From contig NZ_JACVTO010000022.1 of the NCBI RefSeq assembly GCF_016518545.1, forward strand, positions 37,483 to 101,482: 64,000 bases of DNA. Direction: 5' to 3'. The notes under the pieces were generated by a model. The model saw only the letters and a program-made list of their open reading frames with translations. It did no database searches and was not told where the DNA came from. The stretch comes from Pseudomonas sp. S30 (GTDB lineage Bacteria > Pseudomonadota > Gammaproteobacteria > Pseudomonadales > Pseudomonadaceae). Shown one piece after another: positions 28,426 through 38,103 of the stretch; position 1 is the stretch's first letter, and every line of letters starts with the position of its first letter. The position numbers and the translations under genes are program-made.

Positions 28426-29481
28426 TCAGCCTTGTGATGCCGGCTGATCGCCTGAGGTCACGGTGTCGACACGTTTTTCAAGTTGTTGCAGTCGCTTGCT
28501 CATGTCGTCGAGCTGACGAATGCGGGCCGCGCTCTTGCGCCACTCGGCCAGCGGCTGCATGGCGGTTCCGGAAGAATAGCCGCCCGGCTCGGTGATCGAG
28601 CGCGTGACCATGGTCATGCCCGACACGAACACGTTGTCGCAGACCTCGATGTGACCCACCATCCCGACGCCGCCCGCGATCATACAGTGCTTGCCGATGT
28701 GGGTGCTGCCGGAAATGCCGACGCAGGCGGCCATGGCGGTGTGATCACCGACGTGGACGTTGTGGGCGATCTGGATCTGGTTGTCGAGCTTGACGCCATT
28801 GCCGATGCAGGTATCGGACAGCGCACCTCGGTCCACTGCGGTGTTGACGCCGATCTCGACGTCATCGCCGATGGTCACGCCGCCGATCTGGGCGATCTTG
28901 TTCCACACCCCCTTCTCGTTGGCGAAGCCGAAGCCCTCCGCGCCGATCACCGCGCCGGACTGGATCACCACCCGCTTGCCGATGGTGACATCGTGATACA
29001 GGGTCACGCGCGGCGCCAGCCAGCCACCCTCACCGATGACCGATCGTGCACCGATGAAGCAATGCGCCCCGACGGTGACGTGGGCATCGACACGCGCACC
29101 GCTTTCGATGACCGCGAACGCTCCGACGCTGGCGCTGGGATCCACCTGGGCGTCGTCGGCCACCACGGCGCTGGGATGGATTCCCGCCACAGCCTTGGGC
29201 TTCGGATCGAACAGATGGGAAATACGCGCATAGGCCAGGTAAGGATCGGCCACGATCAAGGCATGCCCGCCGAAGCCCTCGGCATCTTCGGCCTTGATCA
29301 GGACCGCCGCCGCCTGGCTGTCGTCGAGAAATTTACGGTACTGGCGGTTGGCCAGGAAGCTCAGCTGCCCGGGACCCGCCTCCTGCAAGGTGGCAAGGCC
29401 CGTGATCGCAAGCGACTCGGGGCCACTGAGTGTGGCCCCGAGGGTTTCGGCCAGTTGACCGAGGGTGATGGACACGGTCAT
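28426..29481 (-). CDS. lpxD: UDP-3-O-(3-hydroxyacyl)glucosamine N-acyltransferase
   Basis: 351 residues. An N-terminal uridine-binding domain (about 1-100) is followed by hexapeptide-repeat beta-helix (about 105-310) with the catalytic histidine region QIQIAHNVHVGDHTAM, and a C-terminal helix that looks coiled (DDMSKRLQQLEKRVD). It adds the N-linked acyl chain in the third step of lipid A synthesis. It is one base from ompH. Confidence 0.97.
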   Translation of the reverse strand: MTVSITLGQLAETLGATLSGPESLAITGLATLQEAGPGQLSFLANRQYRKFLDDSQAAAVLIKAEDAEGFGGHALIVADPYLAYARISHLFDPKPKAVAGIHPSAVVADDAQVDPSASVGAFAVIESGARVDAHVTVGAHCFIGARSVIGEGGWLAPRVTLYHDVTIGKRVVIQSGAVIGAEGFGFANEKGVWNKIAQIGGVTIGDDVEIGVNTAVDRGALSDTCIGNGVKLDNQIQIAHNVHVGDHTAMAACVGISGSTHIGKHCMIAGGVGMVGHIEVCDNVFVSGMTMVTRSITEPGGYSSGTAMQPLAEWRKSAARIRQLDDMSKRLQQLEKRVDTVTSGDQPASQG

Positions 29482-29482
29482 A

Positions 29483-29986
29483 TCAACGCGCTTGGTTCAT
29501 GCGCTCGATGACCTGGCGGGTGATGTCGTACTGAGGCTTGACATCGATTACCGCGCCACGCTCGAGCACCAGGTCGTAACCGCCCTTCTTGATGACTTCC
29601 TCGACCGCGCCATCGAGCTTGGGCTTGAGTTGCTTGAGCATGTCACGGTCGGCCACGGCCTTGGCTTCGTTCAGTTCCTTGGACTGGAACTGGAAGTCGC
29701 GCGCTTTCTGCTTGAATTCAAGCTCCAGGCGCTCGCGCTCGGGCTGCTGCATCTTGTCGCCGCCTTTGATCAGGCGATCCTGGATGCCCTTGGCGCTGCT
29801 TTCCAGCGTCTTGAGCTGGTTCAGCTGAGGACCGAACTTCTTCTCGGCGTCGACTGCGTACTTCTTGGCGGCGTCGGATTCGAGCAGCGCCATCTGATAG
29901 TTCAGCACGGCAACTTTCATTTCGGCGAAAGCCGGGGTGGCGACCAGCGCCGCGGCCACTACGGCCAGTTGAGTCAACTTACGCAC
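29483..29986 (-). CDS. ompH: Periplasmic chaperone Skp/OmpH
   Basis: 167 residues. A signal peptide is cleaved after TPAFA near residue 21. The mature protein has a small beta body (EMKVAVLNYQMALL) and long charged helices that form the tentacle arms of the trimer. It carries unfolded outer-membrane proteins across the periplasm to BamA, encoded directly upstream. Confidence 0.95.
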   Translation of the reverse strand: MRKLTQLAVVAAALVATPAFAEMKVAVLNYQMALLESDAAKKYAVDAEKKFGPQLNQLKTLESSAKGIQDRLIKGGDKMQQPERERLELEFKQKARDFQFQSKELNEAKAVADRDMLKQLKPKLDGAVEEVIKKGGYDLVLERGAVIDVKPQYDITRQVIERMNQAR

Positions 29987-30030
29987 GATGCACTCCTGGA
30001 TAAACCGTTGTCGTTAAGCGAGGGCCGCGC

Positions 30031-32379
30031 TTAGAAAGTCTGGCCCAGAGAGAATTGGAACACCTGAGTATCGGCATCTTTCGGCTTCTTGACCGGCATT
30101 GCCAGGCTGAAGCTCAACGGGCCCAGTGCAGTGATCCAGGTCACACCCAGACCCACGGAGCTGGCCATGTCGGAGAAACCGACCTTGGTGCAATCGGGCT
30201 TGCTGCCGCAGTTGGTGTCGAACACGTTACCCACGTCCCAGAAGACCGAGGTGCGCAACGAGCGTTGATCCTTGACGAACGGCAGCGGGAACAGCAGCTC
30301 GGCACCGCCCTGGATCAGCACGTTGCCACCGAAGGGCAGCGGGTCCTGGTCCGGGTCGCGGATGGTGCCGGGATTGACCCCGGTGCTCGGCGTGCTGCGC
30401 GGACCCAGCGTGCTGTCCTTGAAGCCACGGACCGAGTTGAAGCCACCGGCGTAGTAGTTCTCGTAGAACGGCAGGCCCGAGGTGCTGCCGAAGCCATCGC
30501 CATAGCCCAGCTCAGTGTGCAGACGCAGGGTGTAGTCGTTGGTGATCGGCTTGAACAGCTGGCCGCGGTAGTCGAGCTTGTAGAACGACAGGTCGCTGCC
30601 GGGCACGGTGGTTTCCAGGGTCAAGCTCTGGGAATGACCCCGGGTCGCCAGTACACCTTTGTTCAGCGTCGATTCGGACCAGCCGATGGACGCCTTGAAG
30701 TTCAGGAAGTTGTCGCCTTCCTTCTCGAGGAAATCGAAGATCTCGTCGACGGTGTAGCGGCCGGTCTTGATCTTGTCCTGCTGTACGGTCAGGCCATAGG
30801 TCAGGCGCGAGGTTTCGCTGATCGGGTAGCCGAGGCTGACACCGGCACCGAGGCTATCGACCGCGTAGCTTGCCACGTCGACGTCGAGGTCGTCGTAGTT
30901 GGTGCTGCGGTAGAAGGCGTTGTAGCCCAGGCTGACGCCGTCCGGCGTGAAGTAGGGGTCGACGAAACCGAAGTTGTAGCGGGTCTGGTATTTGCTGCGG
31001 GTCAGACCGATTGAGACCTTGTTACCGGTACCCAGGAAGTTGCTCTGGCTGATCGAACCGCCGAGGATCAGGCCCGCACTCTGGGCGAAACCGACACTGG
31101 CAGTGATCGAACCGGAAGCCTGTTCCTCGACCGCATAGTTGACATCGACCTGGTCATCGGTGCCAGGCACCGCCGGGGTCTCGACGTTGGCTTCCTTGAA
31201 GAAGCCCAGGCGCTCCAGACGCGTCTTGGACTGGTCGATCAGGTAGGTGGAAGCCCAACCGCCTTCCATCTGGCGCATCTCGCGACGCAGCACTTCGTCC
31301 TCGGTCTTGGTGTTGCCCCGATAGTTGATGCGGTTGACGTAGGCACGCTTGCCCGGATCGACGACGAACATGATGTCGACGGTATGATCCTGGTCGTTGG
31401 GCTGCGGAATGCCGTTGACGTTGGCGAAGGTATAGCCTTCGTTGCCCAGGCGACGGGTGATCAGGTCGGACGTGGTGGTCATGACCTTGCGCGAGAACAC
31501 CTGGCCGGGCTGCACCAGCATCAGCGACTTGACCTGGTCTTCCGGCACCTTGAGGTCACCGGAGAGCTTGACGTCACGGACGGTGTACTTCTCGCCCTCG
31601 TTGACGTTGACGGTGATGTAGACGTGCTTCTTGTCCGGGGTGATCGACACCTGGGTAGAGGCGATGTCCATGTTGATGTAGCCGCGGTCCAGGTAGTAGG
31701 AACGCAGGCGCTCCAGGTCACCGGACAGTTTTTCGCGGGCGTACTTGTCGTCGTTCTTGAAGAACGACAGCCAGTTGGTGGTCTTGAGCTCGAACAGCTG
31801 GGTCAGCTCATCGTCACCGAACACGGTGTTGCCCACCACGTTGATGTGCTGGATGGCAGCGACCGTGCCTTCGTTGATCTTGATCTTCAGGCCGACGCGG
31901 TTGCGCGGCTGGGGCACGACCTCGGCGTCTACCTCGGCCGAATAGCGACCCTGGGCGACGTACTGGCGCTGCAGCTCGTTACGCACGCCTTCGAGGGTCG
32001 CGCGCTGGAAGATCTCGCCTTCGGCCAGCCCGGACTGCTTGAGACCTTTCATCAGGTCTTCGGTGCTGATCGCCTTGTTGCCCTCGATGTCGATGCTCGA
32101 GACCGACGGGCGCTCGACCACATTGATGATCAGGACATTGCCGTCGCGATCCAGCTGAATGTCCTGGAAGAAACCGGTCTTGAACAGCGAGCGGGTCGAC
32201 TCCACCAGGCGGCGGTCGTCGACCTGGTCGCCCACGTTCAACGGCAACGCGCCGAACACACTGCCGGCGGATACCCGCTGCAGGCCGTTGACGCGAATAT
32301 CGGAGATGGTGAAGGACTCGGCGTGAACTTCAGCGATCATCAGTGCGGAGAGCACCGCAGTTAGCAGCAGACGTTTCAT
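30031..32379 (-). CDS. bamA: Outer-membrane protein assembly factor BamA
   Basis: 782 residues. The signal peptide ends near VHA (residues 18-20). Five POTRA domains follow (about 22-420; the first is FTISDIRVNGLQRVSAGSVF), then a 16-strand beta-barrel ending in the terminal Phe (FSLGQTF) expected of barrel proteins. It is the central component of the machine that folds and inserts outer-membrane proteins. It sits between rseP, which senses misfolded barrel proteins through the sigma-E pathway, and the chaperone ompH. Confidence 0.97.
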   Translation of the reverse strand: MKRLLLTAVLSALMIAEVHAESFTISDIRVNGLQRVSAGSVFGALPLNVGDQVDDRRLVESTRSLFKTGFFQDIQLDRDGNVLIINVVERPSVSSIDIEGNKAISTEDLMKGLKQSGLAEGEIFQRATLEGVRNELQRQYVAQGRYSAEVDAEVVPQPRNRVGLKIKINEGTVAAIQHINVVGNTVFGDDELTQLFELKTTNWLSFFKNDDKYAREKLSGDLERLRSYYLDRGYINMDIASTQVSITPDKKHVYITVNVNEGEKYTVRDVKLSGDLKVPEDQVKSLMLVQPGQVFSRKVMTTTSDLITRRLGNEGYTFANVNGIPQPNDQDHTVDIMFVVDPGKRAYVNRINYRGNTKTEDEVLRREMRQMEGGWASTYLIDQSKTRLERLGFFKEANVETPAVPGTDDQVDVNYAVEEQASGSITASVGFAQSAGLILGGSISQSNFLGTGNKVSIGLTRSKYQTRYNFGFVDPYFTPDGVSLGYNAFYRSTNYDDLDVDVASYAVDSLGAGVSLGYPISETSRLTYGLTVQQDKIKTGRYTVDEIFDFLEKEGDNFLNFKASIGWSESTLNKGVLATRGHSQSLTLETTVPGSDLSFYKLDYRGQLFKPITNDYTLRLHTELGYGDGFGSTSGLPFYENYYAGGFNSVRGFKDSTLGPRSTPSTGVNPGTIRDPDQDPLPFGGNVLIQGGAELLFPLPFVKDQRSLRTSVFWDVGNVFDTNCGSKPDCTKVGFSDMASSVGLGVTWITALGPLSFSLAMPVKKPKDADTQVFQFSLGQTF

Positions 32380-32409
32380 GAAGTCCTTTTATTCCAACTG
32401 GCAATAAAC

Positions 32410-32438
32410 AACCTGCCAGCGCAACGCGGCGGCAGGTT
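32410..32438 (-). terminator. Hairpin between rseP and bamA
   Basis: AACCTGCC and GGCAGGTT form an inverted repeat in the 76-bp gap. The T run is poor. It may trim read-through from the upstream genes into bamA. Confidence 0.35.
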
Positions 32439-32455
32439 CGCAATAGAGCGAAGTG

Positions 32456-33808
32456 TTAAAGTCGACCCAGATCGTTGATCAGGGCGAGCAACATCACGCC
32501 GATGACCAAACTGATACCGATCTGGATCCCCCAACCTTGTACCCGATCGGAAAGCGGACGACCGCGCGCCCATTCGATCAGGTAGAACAGCAAATGCCCC
32601 CCATCCAGTACCGGAATGGGCAGCAGGTTAAGAACCCCCAGGCTTATGCTCAGGTAGGCCAGGAAATTCAGGAAATCCCCAACGCCCGACTGGGCTGAAG
32701 CGCCCGCCACTTTAGCAATGGTTATCGGTCCGCTCAAGTTTTTTACCGAGAGCTCGCCGAAGAGCATTTTCTTCAGCGATTCAAGGGTGAGGACGCTCAT
32801 GTTCCAGGTGCGCGCAAGCCCTTCGCCGACGGCCTCGAGCGGCCCGTAGCTGACTTCGCGGAGCATGCTTGGCGGCCATTCGCCACCCTTGACCCCGGCG
32901 CCCAGGTAACCGCTGGCCGCCTTGCCTTCTCCGCGGCTGGCCAGGGTGACGGGCAGTTCCAGCTGCGCGCCGTCGCGCTCGACACGCACCTGCACCTTGG
33001 CCTGCGGCTGAGCGCGCACGCGGTCCACCACTTGCTGCCAGTCGCCGAGCGCGACGCCGTCGAGGGCCAGCAAGCGATCGCCGGTCTTCAGGCCCGCTGC
33101 GGCGGCCGGCCCTTTCGGATCGATCTCGGCCAGTACCGGCGCCAATGCCGGGCGCCAAGGGCGCAGTCCCAGGGACTGGATCGGATCGGGCTCGTCGGCG
33201 CCCTTGAGCCAGTGGTCCAGGGCGATGTCGTGCTGACGCTCCAGGGTAGCGCCCTCATCGGTGACGCCCACGCGCAAGGTCCCGCTCTCACCCAGGCGAC
33301 GCACCAGTTGCAGGTTGACCGCTGACCAGCCGTTGGTCGGTTTGCCATCGATGGACACGATTTCCTGGCCTGGGGCCAGGCCGGCCGCTGCCGCCAGGCT
33401 CCCGGACTCGACCGCACCGATGACCGGACGCACCTGCTGGCTGCCGAGCATGGCGACCACCGAGAAGAACAGGATGGCCAGGAGGAAGTTGGCGATCGGA
33501 CCCGCTGCGACGATCGCGATGCGCTGACCGACCGGCTTGCGATTGAACGACTGGCCGAGCAGCGCAGTTGGCACCTCCCCTTCCCGCTCGTCGAGCATCT
33601 TCACGTAGCCGCCCAGGGGGATGGCTGCGACCACGAACTCGGTGCCGTGCCGATCGTGCCAGCGCAGCAACGGCGTGCCGAAGCCGACCGAAAAGCGCAG
33701 CACCTTGACGCCGCAGCGCCGTGCGACCCAGAAATGGCCGAATTCATGGAAGGTCACCAGTACACCCAATGCCACCAGGGTGCCGATGATCATGTAGAGC
33801 GCTGTCAT
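32456..33808 (-). CDS. rseP: Site-2 metalloprotease RseP
   Basis: 450 residues. The zinc motif HEFGH (His21, Glu22, His25) lies in the first membrane segment. Two PDZ domains occupy about residues 110-310, and the third zinc ligand is in VLDGGHL within a C-terminal membrane segment. It performs the second cut of the anti-sigma factor (RseA/MucA) in envelope-stress signalling. I chose the ATG at 33808, which puts the HEFGH motif at the conserved position. Confidence 0.97.
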   Translation of the reverse strand: MTALYMIIGTLVALGVLVTFHEFGHFWVARRCGVKVLRFSVGFGTPLLRWHDRHGTEFVVAAIPLGGYVKMLDEREGEVPTALLGQSFNRKPVGQRIAIVAAGPIANFLLAILFFSVVAMLGSQQVRPVIGAVESGSLAAAAGLAPGQEIVSIDGKPTNGWSAVNLQLVRRLGESGTLRVGVTDEGATLERQHDIALDHWLKGADEPDPIQSLGLRPWRPALAPVLAEIDPKGPAAAAGLKTGDRLLALDGVALGDWQQVVDRVRAQPQAKVQVRVERDGAQLELPVTLASRGEGKAASGYLGAGVKGGEWPPSMLREVSYGPLEAVGEGLARTWNMSVLTLESLKKMLFGELSVKNLSGPITIAKVAGASAQSGVGDFLNFLAYLSISLGVLNLLPIPVLDGGHLLFYLIEWARGRPLSDRVQGWGIQIGISLVIGVMLLALINDLGRL

Positions 33809-33853
33809 ATCTCTCTCCGAACGACGTTCAGCCGGGCCGCAGACCGACAAAGG

Positions 33854-35044
33854 TCAGCGGTCGTGATGCCTCAACCAATCCTGGGACAGCGTGCGCGCAC
33901 GCTGGTCGACGGCGAACACCGCCTCCAGCGAGTCCAGCGCGATCACCGGCTCGCGCTCCAGCACCTGCTCGATCATACCTGCGATCTCCGGGAAGCGGAT
34001 ACGCCCCTGCAGGAAGGCATCGACGGCCACCTCATTGGCGGCATTGAGCACGGCAGGCGCGCTGTTGCCTGCTTCAGCGGCGGCACGGGCCAGGCGCAGG
34101 CACGGAAATCGCTGTTCGTCAGGGGCCTGGAAGTCCAGGCGGGCGATGGCGAACAGGTCCAGGGGCGCGACGCCGGAGTCGATGCGCTGCGGCCAGGCCA
34201 ACGCATGGGCGATCGGCGTACGCATGTCGGGATTGCCCAGCTGGGCCAGTACCGACCCGTCGACGTAGTCGACCAGCGAATGGATCACGCTCTGCGGATG
34301 CACCACCACCTCGATCTTCGAGGGCGCCGCATCGAACAGCCAACACGCTTCGATCAGCTCGAGCCCCTTGTTCATCATGCTCGCCGAGTCGACCGAGATC
34401 TTGCGTCCCATCGACCAGTTCGGGTGCGCGCACGCCTGCTCCGGGGTCACGTTCTCCAGCGCGGCCGCCGAGGTTTCCCGGAAGGGTCCGCCCGAAGCGG
34501 TCAGCAGGATGCGCCGTACGCCAACCGGGGCCAGGCCGCGGGCATAGTCTCCTGGCAAGCACTGGAAGATCGCGTTGTGCTCGCTGTCGATGGGCAACAG
34601 CACGGCCCCGCTGTCGCGCACCGCTTCCATGAACAGGGCGCCGGACATCACCAGCGCTTCCTTGTTGGCCAGCAGCACCTTCTTGCCCGCGCGCACCGCC
34701 GCGAGCGTCGGGCGCAAGCCCGCAGCGCCGACGATGGCCGCCATCACGGCGTCCACCTCGCTGGCCGCAGCGACCTGGCACAGGCCGTCTTCCCCTTCCA
34801 GCACCTGGCAGCGACTGCCGGCCGCGGCCAGCGCCTGACGAAGGCGCTCGGCCGACGGGGCATCGGGCACCACGGCATAAACCGGGCGGTGGCGCAGGCA
34901 CAAGCCGAGCAGCTCATCCAGCCGGGAGTAGCCCGACAGTGCAAAGACTTCGTAGCGCTCGGGGTGACGCGCGATGACATCCAGCGTGCTCAGGCCGATC
35001 GAGCCGGTCGCCCCGAGCACGGTGATGCGCTGCAGGGCCGTCAC
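33854..35044 (-). CDS. dxr: 1-deoxy-D-xylulose 5-phosphate reductoisomerase
   Basis: 396 residues from a GTG at 35044. This codon overlaps the cdsA stop (GTGA) and gives the length and N-terminus (xxxQRITVLGATGSIG) of other pseudomonads. ATGs 12 and 24 bases upstream are possible but unconserved. The NADPH-binding motif is GATGSIG, metal ligands lie in PIDSEHNA, and the flexible loop is ACAHPNWSMG. It makes 2-C-methyl-D-erythritol 4-phosphate, the committed step of the MEP pathway. Confidence 0.96.
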   Translation of the reverse strand: MTALQRITVLGATGSIGLSTLDVIARHPERYEVFALSGYSRLDELLGLCLRHRPVYAVVPDAPSAERLRQALAAAGSRCQVLEGEDGLCQVAAASEVDAVMAAIVGAAGLRPTLAAVRAGKKVLLANKEALVMSGALFMEAVRDSGAVLLPIDSEHNAIFQCLPGDYARGLAPVGVRRILLTASGGPFRETSAAALENVTPEQACAHPNWSMGRKISVDSASMMNKGLELIEACWLFDAAPSKIEVVVHPQSVIHSLVDYVDGSVLAQLGNPDMRTPIAHALAWPQRIDSGVAPLDLFAIARLDFQAPDEQRFPCLRLARAAAEAGNSAPAVLNAANEVAVDAFLQGRIRFPEIAGMIEQVLEREPVIALDSLEAVFAVDQRARTLSQDWLRHHDR

Positions 35045-35856
35045 AGTACACCCCATTCGGCAGCCCACAGCAGCACGGCGAACATCGGGATGGCCGCCGT
35101 CAGGCTGTCGATACGGTCCAGCACGCCACCGTGGCCCGGGAGCAGGTTGCTGCTGTCCTTGATGCCTTCACGGCGCTTGAACATGCTCTCGGTCAGGTCA
35201 CCGACCACCGACGACATCACCACCACCACAGCACCGATCAGGCCCAGCAGGATCTGGCCAAGACCCCAGTCGCGCACCACACCGACCACCAGGGTGATCA
35301 GCAGGCTCACCAGCAGACCGCCGTAGACACCCTCCCAGCTCTTGCCAGGACTCACCTGGGGCGCCAGCTTGCGTTTGCCGAAGGCTCGGCCCGAGAAATA
35401 GGCGCCGATGTCCGCCGCCCACACCAGCACCATGACCGAGAGAATCAGCCCGTTGCCCGACGGCCAGTGCTTGAGCAGCACCAGCCCTTGCCAGGCCGGC
35501 AGCAACACCAGCAGGCCGATCAACAGGCGGCAGGCCGCGCTGCTCCACAACTCGCTGCTGCGTGGATAGGTCAGCACCAGCCAGGTCGCCAGCGCCCACC
35601 AGATCACCGAGCCGCCCAGCACCCAGGGCGCCAGATCGGGCATCAGGTAGAGCAGCATCAGCGCCCCGGCTACCACGGCCGCGTAGGCCAGACGCAGCGG
35701 CTGGGCGGTCAGCCCGGCCAGGCGCGCCCACTCCCAGGCGCCGACGGTGACCACGAAGCCGATGAACAGGGCGAAGTCGGCACCGCCGAGCAGGAAGAAA
35801 CCACACAGCGCGATCGGCAGCAGGATCAGCGCAGTAATGATGCGTTGTTTAAGCAT
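35041..35856 (-). CDS. cdsA: Phosphatidate cytidylyltransferase
   Basis: 271 residues with about eight membrane segments. The C-terminal family signature SVVGDLTESMFKRREGIKDS, with metal-binding aspartates, is present. It makes CDP-diacylglycerol, the precursor of all phospholipids here. The start overlaps the uppS stop and the end overlaps the dxr start, so the three are coupled. Confidence 0.97.
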   Translation of the reverse strand: MLKQRIITALILLPIALCGFFLLGGADFALFIGFVVTVGAWEWARLAGLTAQPLRLAYAAVVAGALMLLYLMPDLAPWVLGGSVIWWALATWLVLTYPRSSELWSSAACRLLIGLLVLLPAWQGLVLLKHWPSGNGLILSVMVLVWAADIGAYFSGRAFGKRKLAPQVSPGKSWEGVYGGLLVSLLITLVVGVVRDWGLGQILLGLIGAVVVVMSSVVGDLTESMFKRREGIKDSSNLLPGHGGVLDRIDSLTAAIPMFAVLLWAAEWGVL

Positions 35857-36611
35857 TAAGCACGGGCTCCAGCCTCGACCTGCTCGCTGGTCTTCCCGAA
35901 GCGGCGTTGGCGCGAAGCGAAATCGGCCAGCGCAGTGCGCATGGCCTCGTGTTTGAAGTCCGGCCAGTAGAGGTCGGAGAAGTACAGCTCGGCGTAGGCC
36001 AGCTGCCAGAGGAGAAAGTTGCTGATGCGATGCTCACCGCCGGTACGAATGCACAGGTCGGGCAATGGCAAGTCGCCGGTGACCAGGCAGGTCTGCAACA
36101 GGTCCGCCGTGATGTCGTCCGGGCGCAGATGACCGGCCTGCACCTCGCGCGCCAGGCGCTGGGCGGCCTGGGCGATGTCCCACTGTCCGCCATAGTTGGC
36201 AGCGATCTGCAGGATGAAGCGGTTGCTGCCTGCGGTCGCCGCCTCGGCCTCGCGCATGGCGGCCTGTAGCTCTGGATGAAAGCGTGAGCGGTCGCCGATG
36301 ATGCGCAGGCTGATGTCGTTGTCGTCGAGGCGCTTGGCCTCGCGACGCAGCGCCTTGAAGAACAGGTCCATCAGGGCACTGACTTCATCCGCCGGCCTCT
36401 GCCAATTCTCACTGGAGAACGCGAACAGTGTCAGCACCTCGACCTTGGCCTCGGCACACACTTCGATCACGGCGCGCACCGCATCGACACCCGCCTTGTG
36501 CCCGGCGACGCCGGGCATGAAGCGCTTCTTCGCCCAGCGATTATTCCCATCCATGATGATCGCCACGTGACGCGGCACCACGGAGGGTACAGTCTGCTTG
36601 GTCTTGTCCAT
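35856..36611 (-). CDS. uppS: Undecaprenyl diphosphate synthase
   Basis: 251 residues. The catalytic Asp21 lies in IIMDGNNRWAKKR, and the conserved RTGGEHRISNFLLWQ stretch lies in the C-terminal half. It extends farnesyl diphosphate to C55, the lipid carrier of peptidoglycan and O-antigen. It starts 16 bp after frr. Confidence 0.97.
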   Translation of the reverse strand: MDKTKQTVPSVVPRHVAIIMDGNNRWAKKRFMPGVAGHKAGVDAVRAVIEVCAEAKVEVLTLFAFSSENWQRPADEVSALMDLFFKALRREAKRLDDNDISLRIIGDRSRFHPELQAAMREAEAATAGSNRFILQIAANYGGQWDIAQAAQRLAREVQAGHLRPDDITADLLQTCLVTGDLPLPDLCIRTGGEHRISNFLLWQLAYAELYFSDLYWPDFKHEAMRTALADFASRQRRFGKTSEQVEAGARA

Positions 36612-36627
36612 GAAAACGTCCTGACCC

Positions 36628-37185
36628 TCAGAAGGCCATCAGGTCCTTTTCTTTTTCTTCCGTCGCCTTGGCGATCTGCGCTTCGAAATCCTTGATCAGC
36701 TTGTCGATGTCGGCGCTGGCGCGACGCTCTTCGTCTTCGCTGATTTCCTTGTCCTTGGACAGCTTCTTCAGGTCGCCCAGCGCATCACGACGGATGTTGC
36801 GCACGGCCACGCGCGCATCTTCAGCCGCAGCACGCGCCTGTTTGGTGAAGCCCTTGCGGGTTTCCTCGGTGAGCGGGGCCATCTTGATCAGCAGCAGCTC
36901 GCCCAGGTTGGTCGGGTTCAGGTTCAGGCCGGCGCTGCCGATCGCCTTGTCAATGGCCGCCAGCATATTGCGCTCGAACGGCACCACTTGAAGGGTCTGG
37001 TTGTCCTTCACGGTGACGTTGGCCACGCCGGTCAGCGGGGTGTCGGCACCGTAGTAAGGCACCATCACGCTGCCCAGGACGCTGGGGTGAGCCTTGCCGG
37101 TACGGATCTGGCCGAAGGCGTGATTCAGCGACTCCAGGGACTTCTTCATGCGCTCCTGCGCGTCTTTCTTGATTTCGTTGATCAT
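36628..37185 (-). CDS. frr: Ribosome recycling factor
   Basis: 185 residues, the family length. A three-helix bundle with the conserved RTGKAHPSVL early and a charged C-terminal helix (KATEEKEKDLMAF). With EF-G it splits post-termination ribosomes. Its ATG overlaps the pyrH stop. Confidence 0.98.
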   Translation of the reverse strand: MINEIKKDAQERMKKSLESLNHAFGQIRTGKAHPSVLGSVMVPYYGADTPLTGVANVTVKDNQTLQVVPFERNMLAAIDKAIGSAGLNLNPTNLGELLLIKMAPLTEETRKGFTKQARAAAEDARVAVRNIRRDALGDLKKLSKDKEISEDEERRASADIDKLIKDFEAQIAKATEEKEKDLMAF

Positions 37186-37925
37186 TTTTGAACTTCCTCG
37201 ATCAGAGTTCCTTCAGCACCACCATGCACGATGTTCAGCAGGGCGCCGGGCTTGTTCATGTTGAAGACGCGCAGCGGCATCTTGTGATCACGGCAGAGGC
37301 AGATTGCCGTCAGGTCCATCACGCCCAGCTTGCGATCCAGCACTTCATCGTAGGACAGATGATCGAACTTCTCGGCATGCGGGTCCTTGAATGGATCTGC
37401 AGTGTATACACCATCGACCTTGGTCGCTTTCAAGACCACGTCGGCATCGATTTCGATGGCGCGCAGGCAGGCGGCGGAGTCGGTGGTGAAGAACGGGTTG
37501 CCGGTACCGGCCGCGAAGATCACCACTTCCTTGGCGTTCAAGTGGCGCATGGCCTTGCGGCGGTCGTAGTGATCGGTCACCCCGACCATGGAAATGGCCG
37601 ACATGACGATGGCGGTGATGTTCGCTCGCTCCAGCGCGTCGCGCATCGCCAGGGCGTTCATCACGGTGGCCAGCATGCCCATGTGGTCGCCGGTGACCCG
37701 ATCCATGCCGGCTGCACTGAGCGCCGCGCCGCGAAACAGGTTGCCGCCGCCGATGACCAGGCCCACCTGGACGCCGATACCGACCAGTTGGCCCACTTCC
37801 AGCGCCATGCGATCCAGAACCTTCGGGTCGATCCCGAACTCTTCCGAGCCCATCAGGGCCTCGCCGCTAAGTTTGAGTAGAATGCGTTTATAGCGAGCCT
37901 GATGACCACTGCCCTGCTGAGCCAT
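37182..37925 (-). CDS. pyrH: UMP kinase
   Basis: 247 residues of the amino-acid kinase fold. The phosphate-binding stretches are LLKLSGEALMG and VIGGGNLFRG. It phosphorylates UMP to UDP and is normally activated by GTP and inhibited by UTP. It begins the pyrH-frr-uppS-cdsA-dxr run and is separated from tsf by 178 bp containing a hairpin. Confidence 0.98.
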   Translation of the reverse strand: MAQQGSGHQARYKRILLKLSGEALMGSEEFGIDPKVLDRMALEVGQLVGIGVQVGLVIGGGNLFRGAALSAAGMDRVTGDHMGMLATVMNALAMRDALERANITAIVMSAISMVGVTDHYDRRKAMRHLNAKEVVIFAAGTGNPFFTTDSAACLRAIEIDADVVLKATKVDGVYTADPFKDPHAEKFDHLSYDEVLDRKLGVMDLTAICLCRDHKMPLRVFNMNKPGALLNIVHGGAEGTLIEEVQK

Positions 37926-38049
37926 TGCGAATCTCTCCTGCGGCGTTTGTAAAAAATCTGGCGGGCTGTTTCAGCCTGCGCGTAACTCTAGCGTGACGCA
38001 GCGTCTGCGTCAGCGGATGGCGGTTGGATAAACCGCGGCCGCTTTGACA

Positions 38050-38081
38050 AAGAGGCTGCGCGCGTGAGCGGGCAGCCTCTT
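38050..38081 (-). terminator. Hairpin between tsf and pyrH
   Basis: AAGAGGCTGC and GCAGCCTCTT form a 10-bp stem with a 12-nt loop just beyond the tsf stop. The tail on the minus strand is only moderately T-rich (TTTGTC). Confidence 0.5.
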
Positions 38082-38103
38082 CGGGGCGACGAACGAGTCC
38101 GTC